From DASPHG01 sp963748315 (GTDB taxonomy: Bacteria; Actinomycetota; Thermoleophilia; Solirubrobacterales; Thermoleophilaceae), in the NCBI GenBank assembly GCA_963748315.1, contig CAVVIK010000005.1, positions 620,001-684,000 on the forward strand: a stretch of 64,000 nucleotides of DNA, read 5' to 3'. Below, in pieces: positions 9,058 to 19,439 of this stretch; positions within the stretch are counted from its first letter, which is position 1, and the number at the start of each line of letters is the position of its first letter. The position numbers were made by a program, and so were the translations under genes. The notes beneath the pieces were generated by a model, which saw only the letters and a program-made list of their open reading frames with translations, was not told the DNA's origin and did no database searches.

Positions 9058-10522
9058 ATGTACGCAAATGCGGCGATTTGCTGGGACATCTATACGCGCG
9101 CGCCGAATGGGCGAGCGATGGACTCGTCTGTGGCACTGGTCGGCGCTGCCCGCGAACGGCACGCGAACGCGCTCTCGTCACGTGAGCAGTTCGCCTGCGC
9201 CGTGATGGCCGCAGGCTTCCTTGCGGCCGCCGCGCTGACGCTGGTGCTGGTCCCGTGGGAGCGGGGGGTCGATCCGATCATGATCGGCTTCCTCGTCGGT
9301 CTCTATGCGGTCGTTTCGCGGATCGAGTTCGAGATCGGGCATGGCTACGCCACGCCGGAGCAGCTCGTCTTCGTGCCGATGCTGTTCCTGGTTCCCCTAC
9401 CGCTCGTCCCGGTGCTCGTCGCCACGGGCTTCCTCATCGGGCGCCTCCGGACGAGGGTGGGGCGTCACGAGCGTGGGCACGCGCTGTCCGACATCGCTGG
9501 CACCTGGTTCGCGCTCGGCCCGGTCTGGGCCCTCGCACTGCTCGCTCCCGGCGAGCCGCCGGCGATCGAGTCCGCCTGGATCTACGCGGTCGCGTTCGCT
9601 GCCCAGGTCCTGGTCGGTACGGCCGCCTTCATGATGCACGTCTATCTCGATAGGGATACGCAGCATGTGTCGGCTGCGCTCTGGGCCTACCGCGTCGACG
9701 CCGTCCTCGCTCCCGTCGGGCTGGTACTGGCGCTCCAAGCCGTGGAAGACCCGGCGACGCTGATCGCAGTCGTCCCGCTCGTCTGGTTGCTGTCAGTGTT
9801 CTCGCAGGAGCGCAAGGAGCGGTACACCGCCTCGCTCGAGCTCCAGAACGCCTATCGCGGCACGGTGATGCTGCTGTCCGACGTCGTCGAGGCCGAGGAC
9901 GACTACACCGCGTTCCACTGCCGTTCGGTCGTCGAGCTGGTTGCGGAGGTGGCGGAGGAGATGAACATTCCAAAGGCCGACCGGCAGGAGCTCGAATTTG
10001 CCGCGCTGCTCCACGACGTCGGCAAGATCGCGATCCCGAAGGAGATCCTGAACAAGCCGTCCAAGCTCACCGACGAGGAGTTCGAGCTGATCAAGACGCA
10101 CACGATCGAGGGACAGCAGCTGCTCGACCGCGTGGGCGGCCTCATGGGCCGGGTCGGCAAGATCGTCCGTTCGTGCCACGAGCGCTGGGACGGCAAGGGC
10201 TACCCGGACGGTCTCGGCGGTGAGGACATCCCGCTCGCCGCGCGCATCGTGTTCTGCTGCGACGCGTACAACGCAATGACCACCGACAGGCCATATCGCA
10301 AGGCGATGCGTGCGCGACGACGCGCTGGCCGAGATCCGCGACAACGGGGGCACCCAGTTCGATCCCCGGATCGCCAAGGCCCTCGAGCGCGTGGTCATGA
10401 ACGACGAGCGCTTCCCGCGCCTCGTCGAGGGCGTGGCGGCATCACACGCGGTGGCCGCGGCGATTGGAGCCCCGATCCCCATGCCCCAGCAGGGCGAGCA
10501 GTCGGCCGCCGTAGCGAGCTAG
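9058..10522 (+). CDS. Membrane HD-GYP phosphodiesterase-type regulator, frameshifted
   Basis: Six or seven hydrophobic segments (about residues 45-270) are followed by a C-terminal HD-GYP domain of the cyclic-di-GMP phosphodiesterase family. The HD motif is in LLHDVGKIAIP and the GYP loop reads HERWDGKGYPDGLGG. At about 10,308 the frame changes: the first frame reads DRPYRKAM then loses similarity, while the next frame continues with RDDALAEIRDNGGTQFDPRI, the normal end of the domain, to a stop at 10,522. One base has been gained or lost there. ATG at 9,058 is used; ATG at 9,118 is equally possible. The 3' end overlaps the convergent MFS gene by four bases. Whether the shift is real or a sequencing error cannot be told from the sequence. 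Confidence 0.85.
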
Positions 10523-11805
10523 GTCTGCGCGCCGGCAGCGACCGGCTCTTCCACCCCGTCGAGCTGATCGACGAGCTGAGGTAGCGGCTCCGCTGCCGTT
10601 GCCGAGACATCGGCCCACGCACCCCTGAGCAGCCACGCGGACACCGCCGTGACGGCGAGAACGCCCGCGCCGGCGACCGCGAGCACGATGCGCGTGTCGA
10701 GCGTCGCGAGCAGGAGGCCAGCGGAGGCGAAGGCGATCGTCCACGCCCATGCGTCGAGCGTGTCGCGGAGCCCGAAAACGCGGCCGAGCAGGTCACCGCT
10801 GACTGTGACCTGCAAGAGCAGCCGCTCATGCACCAGAAAGAGACCGTTGCCGAAGCCGGCCACCACGAATCCGATCGCCGCAATGGCGATACCGGGCGAC
10901 GCAGCGGCGACAAGCAGACCGGCGCCGGTAATGGCCAGGCCGAGCAGGTACCGCTGCTTCAACACGAGCAGCTCCGAGCTGCCCGCGCCCGCGAGCGAAC
11001 CGCCCACCACACCCAAGCCGAAGAGCGCCACGAGCACCGCGAATCCGGACCCGCCCGCACCAAGCTCCTCCTTGGCGAGCAGAAGCTCGCCGACGTTGAA
11101 CAGGCCCGCGAAGAGAACGACCGCGGACGAGCCTGCGAGGACGGCGCGTACACCAGACATGCGCGCTACGGCACCCACCCCCGCGCGCGCCTCACGCACG
11201 AGCGACCGCGATTCCCCGCGGCGGTCGCCGCCGCCGAGCGGAACCATCGTCAACGCGACGGCCGAAACCGCAAAGCTCAGGCCGTTCACGAGCATGACCG
11301 TCTCGGTATCCGCCAGCAGCAGTCCGACCCCGGCCAGGGCCGGTCCGAGGGTGAAGCCCACGTCGGCCAGGGCACCGTAGAGCGATGTTGCGGCCGGCAG
11401 CCCCGCCCTTGAAACCAGACTCGGCAGGCCGGCCATCACCGCTGGCCTGAAGAGGCCGGTGCCGACGCCTGCGAGCAGCGCGAGCGCGACGGTCATCTCG
11501 AAGCCGTCGAAGAACGCGAGGGAGACGAAGGCGAGGGCGCGCGCGAGATCCGCGATGGCGGCGCACCAGCGCCGGGACCAGCGGTCGGCCGCAGCGCCGA
11601 AGATCGGTCCGAGGAGCATCGCCGGAAGAAAGTCCGCAAGCAGCACGAGGCTGATCGCCCACGGCGACTCGAGCCGGTCGTAGGCGAGGATGAGCAGCGC
11701 CACGTAGCCCGCGCCCGTTCCCAGCGATGACTGTGCATGCGCCGCGAAGAACAACCGCGACTGCGGCTCGTACCGCAGCAGGTCTCTAATTGGCCTCAAC
11801 GCCAT
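10519..11805 (-). CDS. Major facilitator superfamily exporter
   Basis: A 428-residue polytopic protein with about twelve hydrophobic segments. LLGPIFGAAADRWSRRW is the MFS motif A loop between helices 2 and 3, and NGLSFAVSAVALTMV is also typical of the MFS_3 / enterobactin-exporter-like group, often drug or siderophore efflux. The ATG at 11,805 is preferred over the longer open frame because AGAGGA lies eight bases before it and the family N-terminus RDLLRYEPQSRLFFAA follows at once. It is transcribed alone and has a strongly structured leader (11,846-11,910). Substrate cannot be inferred. Confidence 0.85.
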   Translation of the reverse strand: MALRPIRDLLRYEPQSRLFFAAHAQSSLGTGAGYVALLILAYDRLESPWAISLVLLADFLPAMLLGPIFGAAADRWSRRWCAAIADLARALAFVSLAFFDGFEMTVALALLAGVGTGLFRPAVMAGLPSLVSRAGLPAATSLYGALADVGFTLGPALAGVGLLLADTETVMLVNGLSFAVSAVALTMVPLGGGDRRGESRSLVREARAGVGAVARMSGVRAVLAGSSAVVLFAGLFNVGELLLAKEELGAGGSGFAVLVALFGLGVVGGSLAGAGSSELLVLKQRYLLGLAITGAGLLVAAASPGIAIAAIGFVVAGFGNGLFLVHERLLLQVTVSGDLLGRVFGLRDTLDAWAWTIAFASAGLLLATLDTRIVLAVAGAGVLAVTAVSAWLLRGAWADVSATAAEPLPQLVDQLDGVEEPVAAGAQT

Positions 11806-11845
11806 TTGCGTGTCCTCTGCCTGCCGAGCTTCCGTGCCGGCGCCG

Positions 11846-11910
11846 TCCGCAGTGAGTTGGTGTTGGGGGGCCGCGGGTGAGCGCGGCCCCCCAAATGTCT
11901 CACCTACGGA
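11846..11910 (-). promoter_or_regulatory. Structured 5' leader of the MFS gene (two stacked helices)
   Basis: Forty bases before the MFS start the leader can fold into an outer helix, TCCGCAGTGAG (11,846-11,856) with CTCAC-C-TACGGA (11,899-11,910, one bulged base). An internal loop follows, then a perfect 13-bp helix (11,863-11,875 with 11,882-11,894) closing a six-base loop. There is no T-run after it on either strand, so it is not an ordinary terminator. It may be an attenuator or ligand-sensing leader; no known riboswitch consensus is recognised. Confidence 0.5.
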
Positions 11911-12029
11911 TCGGCATTGGAGGGTTCCCTTCCGTTGCGTGAAACTAAGTGAGCTGCTTTGCACAGCTTCTGGGCAAAAGTCGGCGCGCGCAAGCGATTG
12001 CTTCTAGAACATTCGTCCACAAAACTTGA

Positions 12030-12064
12030 CAAAACCTTCAGGCCAGCGGCATAACGCCGGTAGC
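12030..12064 (-). terminator. Probable terminator after oppF
   Basis: On the minus strand, 34 bases after the oppF stop, GGCTACCGGC pairs with GCCGCTGGCC (one mismatch, one wobble) around a short loop, followed by TGAAGGTTTTGTC. A weak intrinsic terminator. The rest of the gap up to the MFS start, apart from the leader structure, shows nothing. Confidence 0.4.
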
Positions 12065-12097
12065 CCGGACGGCAAGAACTGCTGCAAATCGCCGCTT

Positions 12098-13155
12098 TTA
12101 GGGCTGCGGGAGCTCGTCGCCCGCGCTGAGCGGGCTCGCGGCGGACTTCTTTGCCGCTGAAATCTCCTCCGCGGAGACGTTCTGCGGGTGGTGGCAAGCG
12201 GCGAGGTGGCCGTTCGCGTACTCGGTCAGCGGCGGCTCTACGCGCTTGCAGATGTCGGTCGCGTGCGGGCAGCGCGGATGGAAGCGGCAACCGGGAGGCG
12301 GGTCGATCGGGTTGGGCGGCTCCCCCTCCAGCACGATCCGCTCGCGCTCGCGGTTGCGCTTCGGGTCAGGGATCGGGATCGCCGCGAGCAGCGCCTCGGT
12401 GTACGGCATGATCGGCTTCCTGTAGAGCTCCTCCGCCGGCGCGAGCTCGACGATCTTTCCGAGGTACATCACCGCGATCTGATCCGAGACGTGGCGGACC
12501 ACGCTGAGGTCGTGCGCGACGAACATGTAGGTCAGGCCGAAGTCGTCCTGGAGATCGTCGAGCAGGTTGATGATCTGCGCCTGGACGGAGACGTCGAGCG
12601 CCGAGACGGGCTCGTCGAGCAGGATCAGCCGCGGCTCGAGCGCGAGCGCGCGCGCGATCCCGATGCGCTGTCGCTGCCCGCCCGAGAACTCGTGCGGGTA
12701 GCGGTTGGCGTGCTCCGGTGCGAGGCCGACGCGTTCCAGAAGCTCCCGCACGCGCGGCCCGACGTCGTCCTGACCGTGCAGCCGGAGCGGCGCGGCGATG
12801 ATCTGCGCGACGCGCTTACGTGGGTTGAGCGAGGCGAACGGGTCCTGGAAGACGAGCTGCATGTCCTTCCGCAGCGGGCGGAGCCGGCGCTGGCTCACGC
12901 CCGAGATGTCCTCTCCCCGGAAGTGGATGCTCCCCTCCGTCGGATCGAGGAGACGCATGATCGTGCGGGCGAGCGTCGTCTTTCCGCAACCCGACTCGCC
13001 GACGAGGCCGAGCGTCTTTCCCTCGGTCAACTCGAACGTGACGTCGTCGACGGCGTGGACGAAGCCGACGGTGCGGTTGACGAACACGCCGCTCCGGATC
13101 TTGAAGTACTGCTTTAGGTGCTCGACCTCAATCAGGGGCTTGTGGCCGTTCTCGC

Positions 13156-13159
<4 letters not shown>
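12098..13159 (-). CDS. oppF: Peptide ABC transporter ATP-binding protein OppF/DppF
   Basis: A 353-residue ATPase of a peptide-type importer. Walker A GESGCGKTT, Q-loop VFQDPFASLNP, signature FSGGQRQRIGIARAL, Walker B LILLDEPVSALDVS and switch His VAHDLSVVRH are all present. The C-terminal oligopeptide-binding extension CRFHPRCPHATDIC carries the Cys pattern seen in OppD/OppF. GTG at 13,159 is chosen because it overlaps the oppD stop (GTGA) and starts just before the conserved PLIEVEHLKQYF. Last gene of the opp operon. Confidence 0.94.
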
Positions 13160-14195
<1,036 letters not shown>

Positions 14196-14196
<1 letters not shown>

Positions 14197-15143
14197 CAGT
14201 TGAGCCGGATCCTCGGGTCGAGCGCGGCGTACATGATGTCCACCACGGTGTTCAGCAGGACGATGAAGAACGCGCCGAACAGCGTGATCGCGAGCACCGG
14301 CGGGACGTCGAGCTGGTCTACCGACTCAGCTGCGTACTGGCCGACGCCCTGAAGGTCGAACACCGTCTCCGTCAGGATCGCGCCGCCGCCCAGGACGGCG
14401 CCGAAGTCGAGCCCCCAGAGCGTCACGATCGGGATCAGCGAGTTGCGCAGCACATGTTTGAGGAAGACCTGCCGCTCGGACAGCCCCTTGGCGCGAGCCG
14501 TGCGCACGAAGTCGTCGTTCATCGTGTCCAGCACGTTCGACCGCAGGATGCGCGAGTAGACGCCGATGAACAGGATCGACAGCGCCGCCCACGGCATCAG
14601 CAGGTGCTTGAACCACTCCCATGGGTCGTCGGTGAACTCCACGTACCCGCCGTTCGGGAGGATGCCCCACTTGAAGCCGATGTAGTAGTTCATCAACGCG
14701 CCGATCCAGAACACCGGCATGGAGATGCCAATAAGCGCAAGCACGGTCAGGAAGCGGTCGGAGAACTGCCCCGCTCTGATCGCAGTGAACACCCCCAGCG
14801 CGATCGAGAACACCATCCACAGGATCGCCGCTCCAAGCGCGAGCGCGAAGGTGCGTGGCGCCCGGCTCCAGATCTCGTCCATCACGTCTTGCTGCGTGCT
14901 GTACGAGATGAGTTCGCCGGTGAAAACCTTCTTCATCGTCTCGTAGTACTGGACGTAGACGGGCTCGTCGAAGCCCCACTCCTGGCGGATGACCTCGAGT
15001 TGGCCGGGGTCGGGTTGCTTGCCGGCCATCCGCAGGGCCGGGTCGCCGCCGGGGATCACGTTGAAGATGAGGAACGTGAGCACGGAGACGGCGAACAGGA
15101 CCACCAGCATCTGCCCGATGCGCCGGACGGCGAAGCGGGCCAT
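14196..15143 (-). CDS. oppB: Peptide ABC transporter permease OppB/DppB
   Basis: A 315-residue permease with six predicted membrane helices. The family opening RRIGQMLVVLFAVSVLTFLIFNVIPGGDP and the EAA-like loop DDFVRTARAKGLSERQVFLKHVLRNSL, which contacts the ATPase, are clear, as is the C-terminal NTVVDIMYAALDPRIRLN. Intact. It starts directly after the oppC stop (15,144-15,146). Confidence 0.95.
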
Positions 15144-16183
15144 CTACTGCTCCACCCGGATCTTCGAGCGCGGATCGAAGCGCGTCGCGAACGCCGTCAC
15201 CGAACACGTTGAGGGCGAGGACGGTGAGGACCAGCATCGCGCCGGGCACGATTGCGAGGTGCGGGCCGGACAGGATCCGGTCGACGCCCTCGCCGATCAT
15301 CGTGCCCCATGATGGCTCCGGCGGCTTGACGCCGACGCCCAGGAATCCGAGCGCAGCCTCGAGGAGGATCGCGTTCGCCACCATCAGCGGGAAGAACACG
15401 ATCACGGTCGACGACGAGATTCGGGAGGATCTCCGAAAACATGATCCGGAGGTGGCCCGCGCCCTGCGCACGCGCCGCCTCGACGAACTCCTTCTCGCGC
15501 AGCGAGAGCACCTGCCCGCGGATAGGCCGCGCCATGTAGGGGACGTAGACGACCGCGATGATCAGGATCGGGACCCACTTCGACTCGCCGCTCACGTGGA
15601 TCGGTCCGATGTCGAGCCCCGAGATGGTCAGCGCCGTGCCGAGCGCGACACCGAGCAGCAGGACGGGGAAGGCCCAAATGACGTCGAGCGCGCGTGAGAG
15701 CACCGTGTCGGTGAATCCCCGGAAGTAGCCGGCGATCGCGCCGACCATGATCGACAGCAACGTCGTGATCAGGGCGGCCGAGACTCCGATCAGAAGCGAG
15801 TTGCGGCCGCCGTAGAGGAGACGTACGGCCGTGTCGCGGCCGTTCGTGTCCGCCCCGAGGAAGAACTCGCCCTGCCAGGTCGGCCCGATCGGGACCCCGT
15901 CCAGCGACACGACGTCCGTCTTCTTGCCGTCGATGACGATCTTGTCGGTCAGGTGGTTCTTGTACGGATCCGTGTGCGCCACGTGATCGGCATACAGCGG
16001 CGCGGCAAGACACATCCCGACCAGCACCACGAACAGCGCAGCGAAGACCAGCGCCGTCTTGTTCCGCTTGAGCCGGCGTAGCGCCAGCCGCCACGGTCCG
16101 GTCCCAGCGACAGACGCCCCGCCGGCCTTGGCCGGGATCGCGGCCGGAACCTCGAGTGCGAAGTCGGCCTGATCCCGAGCCAT
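15144..16183 (-). CDS. oppC: Peptide ABC transporter permease OppC/DppC, two frameshifts
   Basis: The N-terminal two thirds read in one frame: RRLKRNKTALVFAALFVVLVG, the GEFFLGADTNGRDTAVRLLYG loop and the EAA motif FVEAARAQGAGHLRIMFSEILPN. Near 15,417 the frame jumps and continues as STVIVFFPLMVANAILLEAALGFLGVGVKPPEPSWG to NVFGDGVRDA. Near 15,180 it jumps again to FDPRSKIRVEQ, the canonical OppC end, with a stop at 15,144-15,146, immediately before the oppB ATG. Corrected length is about 346 residues, normal for the family. Both breaks are single-base events. The other permease and both ATPases are intact, so the transporter is probably functional and the breaks are sequence errors, but true decay cannot be excluded. 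Confidence 0.88.
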
Positions 16184-16193
16184 GGTCAGCGGT

Positions 16194-17859
16194 CTACTTC
16201 AGGCAGAACAGGTTCCAGTCGTTCTTGTACACGGGATGGACGCCGTTGCATTCCGGATCCATCCGCTCGGAGAAGAACGACGTGGACTCCTCGGTTCCGT
16301 ACGGCACCACCCAGGCCTTGTCGTTCACGACGTAGTCGTCGAGGGCGGCCCACTTGATCCGCGACGTCCTCCGGGTCCTCCGGCCTGAGCTCGTCGAGCT
16401 TCTTGTCGAGCACCGGATCGCTGACGAAGCCCTGGTTGAAGGTCACCTCCGTGTCGAGGGACCGCGTGCTCAGGAGTGTCTCGATGAAGTCACCCGGGTG
16501 CGGGTAGTCCATGAACCAGTCGGTGAATCCCGTCTGGGCCTGCAGGGACTTCGTGCCGATCTTCGAGAAGTACACCTGCTGGTCGAGCACCTTGGAATCG
16601 GCGTCGAAGCCGATCTCGTTCAGCACGTCGACGAAGTAGTCGGCGATCGCAGGACGCGGGTCCTTGTTGTTCGTCCAGAAGGTGACGTGCTCGCCTTCGT
16701 ATCCGGACTGCTTCACGAGCTCCTTCGCCTTCTCGATGTCAGGCGGCCCGTTCGGATCGCCGTACTTGCAATCCGCCTCCTCGTAGCCGACCACGCCCTG
16801 GGTGGGAGGAAGTTGCATCCCGGCGCCAGGCGCCCACCGAAGATGCGGATGAGCGCGCGGCTGTCGGTCGCGTAGTTGAAAGCCTCACGCGCCTCCTGCT
16901 TGTCGAACGGAGGCAACGTGACGTTGAGGAAGTTGTAGTACGACGTTCGGCGGGTTGGTGTCCTCGCTGAACCGGTCCGCGTACTTCGTGCGAACCTCCG
17001 GCAGCTGGTCGCCCGTCGGGTCCTCGGTCATGAAGTCGAGCTTCCCGTCGATGACGTCCTGCGTCAGCTTCGTGACGTTGTCGCTGACTACGCCGGTGAT
17101 CTTGTCGAACTTCGCCGCCGGGACATCGGGCAGGTCCGGGAAGTTCTCGTTCTTCGTGAGGATGAACTCGCGGTTGAAGTCGGTGATGTCGATCACGTAG
17201 GGCCCAACACCGGGGGGCGGCTGCTTAAGGCTCTTGCCCGGAGACTTGGCCGCGGGCGTCGGGGCCGCGTAGGGCTCGCCGAGCGCGAACAGGATCTTCG
17301 TGTCCGGCTCGCTGAGGTTGACGGTGATCTCACCGGTCTTGTCGTCCGTCTCGATGCCCGAGATGTCTCCGTCCATTGAGGGGTCCTTCAAGAACTCCTC
17401 GGTGCCGGCGATGATCGGGGCGAAGAACGAGGTCCACGGGCTGCCGAGAAGCAGCATGCGCTTCATCGTGTTCTCGAAGTCGCTGGCCTTGACGGGCGAG
17501 CCGTCGCTGTACGTGAGCCCGTCGCGGAGCTGGAACTCGTAGGTCTTGCCGCCGTTCGTGGGCTCGGGGACCTCCTCGGCCAGACCCGGGACGAGCTTGC
17601 CGCCCGCGTCGCCCGGCTCGTGCGCGTAGGTGATCAGCGCCGTGTAGCCGAGCTGGAACATCTGGTACGCCTGGAGGGTCTGGTACATGACGGGATCGGC
17701 GTTATCCGGTCCAACGGTGCCGATCTTGATCTCGCCGCCGCCTCCGCCGCTGGTCGTACCGCCACCGCCGTCGTCGTCATCGTCGCCGCACGCGGCGACT
17801 CCAACGGACGCTACGAGCGCGATCAGGCCAACGAGAAACAGCTTCATGAACTTCGACAA
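16194..17859 (-). CDS. oppA: Peptide ABC transporter substrate-binding lipoprotein OppA/DppA, three frameshifts
   Basis: The protein begins MSKFMKLFLVGLIALVASVGVAAC with a lipobox (VAAC), then an Asp/Gly-rich linker and an SBP_bac_5 domain. TYEFQLRDGLTYSDGSPVKASDFENTMKR is the family signature. The frame changes near 16,940 (to YYNFLNVTLPPFDKQEAREAFNYATD), near 16,808 (to PPTQGVVGYEEADC) and near 16,352 (to KWAALDDYVVNDKAWVVPYG), ending NDWNLFCLK at 16,194. The corrected length of about 555 residues fits the family. The start is TTG at 17,859 with GGAGGAGGG just before it; an ATG four codons later is an alternative. First gene of the opp operon, which lies as A-C-B-D-F. Confidence 0.88.
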
Positions 17860-17951
17860 GGTCCCTCCTCCAGAGTCAGGTCGTCCGTGAATCTACTCCT
17901 TTCACATCCATTCCCCTTCTTTCGTCAGTTCAGGCGCTCCCGCCGCGTTAA

Positions 17952-18296
17952 GTGGGCATGTTGGACTCACCGCAAGGCCCGAGTGCCGGAGTAGGCCACT
18001 GGACCACCCGTCTGGAGCACTGCCCCGATTGCGAGCGCGACATGGTCCAGCCGGCCGGCTACGAGCCGCTCTGGGGTGACCGCTGGCTGATCTCACGCTC
18101 CTGCCCGAACTGCGGCTGGGAGCACGAAGGGGTCTTCCCCCACGCCGCGCTGCGCAACTTCGAGGAGCACCTCGACGAGGTGGACGACCGCCTCTGGGAC
18201 GACCTCGTGAAGATCCAGCGCGAGCTGATCGACGACGAAGTCGCCCGGTTCGCCGCCGCCTTGGCCGCCGACGCGATCCTGCCCGAGGATTTCTAA
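17952..18296 (+). CDS. Small zinc-ribbon protein, function unknown
   Basis: A 114-residue acidic soluble protein. Two CxxC pairs (CPDC about 24-27 and CPNC about 51-54) form a likely zinc ribbon. A C-terminal helical region follows, rich in Glu/Asp (about 70-114). The start is GTG 17,952 or ATG 17,958. It faces oppA divergently and converges on the sigma factor; its stop codon lies inside an inverted repeat shared with the sigma stop. No named family is recognised. Confidence 0.65.
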   Translation: MGMLDSPQGPSAGVGHWTTRLEHCPDCERDMVQPAGYEPLWGDRWLISRSCPNCGWEHEGVFPHAALRNFEEHLDEVDDRLWDDLVKIQRELIDDEVARFAAALAADAILPEDF

Positions 18297-18314
18297 AGAG
18301 GGTCTGACCCTCTT
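18296..18314. terminator. Perfect inverted repeat covering both convergent stop codons
   Basis: AAGAGGGTC (18,296-18,304), one T, GACCCTCTT (18,306-18,314). The arms contain the last base of the TAA of the zinc-ribbon gene and most of the TAA of the sigma gene. It probably acts as a short bidirectional terminator and belongs to a GGGTC-n-GACCC family found also at 20,906 and 29,942. Confidence 0.5.
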
Positions 18315-19048
18315 AGAGCAGTTCGTTCCTGAGCTGGTCGATCGACTTCCTGATCAACCGCGAGACGTGCATCTGGGAGACGCCGACTCGTTCGGCGATC
18401 TGGCTCTGGGTCATGCCGTCCTCGAAGCGCATCCGGAGGATGTCGCGCTCGCGTTCCGCCAGGGTGCCGATCGCGGGCTCGAGTGACGCGCGGTCCTCGG
18501 CGCGCTCGTACCCCGTGTCCTCCTCGCCCACGACCTCCATCGGGTCGAGGTCGTCGGCGTCGGGCCCGCCCGACAGCGAGACCGTCGAGCGGGCGGAGCC
18601 GGCTTCGAGGGCCTCGAGCACCTGCTCCGGGGTCGTGTCCAGCTCGGTGGCGAGCTCCGCGATCGTGGGCGAGCGTCCCTCGAGCGCCGTCAGCCTCTCC
18701 ATCGCCTTGCCGAGCTTCGCGCTCAGCTCCTTGAGGTTCCGTGGGATCGCGAATCGCGGAGCCGCGGTCGCGGAAGTGGCGCTTGATCTCGCCGACGACA
18801 TTGGGCGTCGCATAGCTCGTGAGCGCAACCTCGCGCGACATCTCGAACCGGTCGATCGCCTTGATCAGGCCGATCGCGCCGACCTGCTCGAGGTCCTCGA
18901 GCGACTCGCCGCGGCCGGCGAAGCGGCGCGCGAGCGACCGCACCAAAGGCAGGTGCCGCTGGACGAGCTCCTCCCGAGCGCCGACGTCCCCCTGCTCGTG
19001 GTAGCGGCGGAGGAGGTCGCGGTCGACTTCGGCTCGCGCTCGGTCCAA
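18313..19048 (-). CDS. SigB/SigF-type alternative sigma factor, one frameshift
   Basis: Region 2 is clear: HLPLVRSLARRFAGRGESLEDLEQVGAIGLIKAIDRF, then SYATPNVVGEIKRHFRDR. Near 18,760 the frame shifts and continues as RNLKELSAKLGKAMERLTALEGRSPTIAELATELD (region 3). Region 4 follows: LAERERDILRMRFEDGMTQSQIAERVGVSQMHVSRLIRKS. Group 3 sigma factors of this kind run general-stress or sporulation-like regulons under partner-switching control. TTG at 19,048 is the likely start: it lies five bases after the anti-sigma stop and has GAGGA upstream. The corrected product is about 245 residues, normal for the family. No anti-anti-sigma gene is in view. Confidence 0.85.
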
Positions 19049-19052
19049 GTGG

Positions 19053-19439
19053 TCAGCGTCCTCGCACGGCCTTCTGCAGCCGCACGACGATGCCACCCTC
19101 CGTGTTCTCCACACCGAACGAGTCGACGACGGTCTGGAGGATTCGCCGGAGCGTGAGCTCCCCGGGTTCCGCGTCCGGCCCTTGAAGCGCGTCCGCGATC
19201 GTCCGCTCGGCCAGCGGCCCGACGCCGACCCGGACGCCGTGGTCCACGACGTCGATCTGCAGCATGACCGTGTCCTGGGAAGCCGCCTCGACGAGCAGCC
19301 GCTCGACCGCGAGCTGCAGGTCGTCGAGGTCCTCGAAGGAGAGGTTCAGTCGGTCCGCGACGCCGCCGAGGACGAGTCGCGCCACCGCATGCCATTCACG
19401 GCCGGCGGGCAGGGTGAGCTCGATCGCCTCAGGCTGCAC
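19053..19439 (-). CDS. RsbW/SpoIIAB-type anti-sigma factor kinase
   Basis: A 128-residue HATPase_c protein. FEDLDDLQLAVERLLVEAA is the N-box helix that binds magnesium-ATP, and the C-terminal EGGIVVRLQKAV is the family end strand. The usual DxGxG loop is weakly kept (VDHGVRVGVGP). Such kinases bind a SigB/SigF-type sigma factor and release it when a partner protein is dephosphorylated. It lies five bases before the sigma gene and its start overlaps the mnmA end, so all three may be one transcript. Confidence 0.8.
   Translation of the reverse strand: MQPEAIELTLPAGREWHAVARLVLGGVADRLNLSFEDLDDLQLAVERLLVEAASQDTVMLQIDVVDHGVRVGVGPLAERTIADALQGPDAEPGELTLRRILQTVVDSFGVENTEGGIVVRLQKAVRGR

Noticed and set aside
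10290..10330. Programmed ribosomal frameshift in the HD-GYP gene
   Set aside because: No slippery heptamer or downstream stimulatory structure stands out, and similar single-base breaks occur in many unrelated genes of the contig, so an error is simpler.
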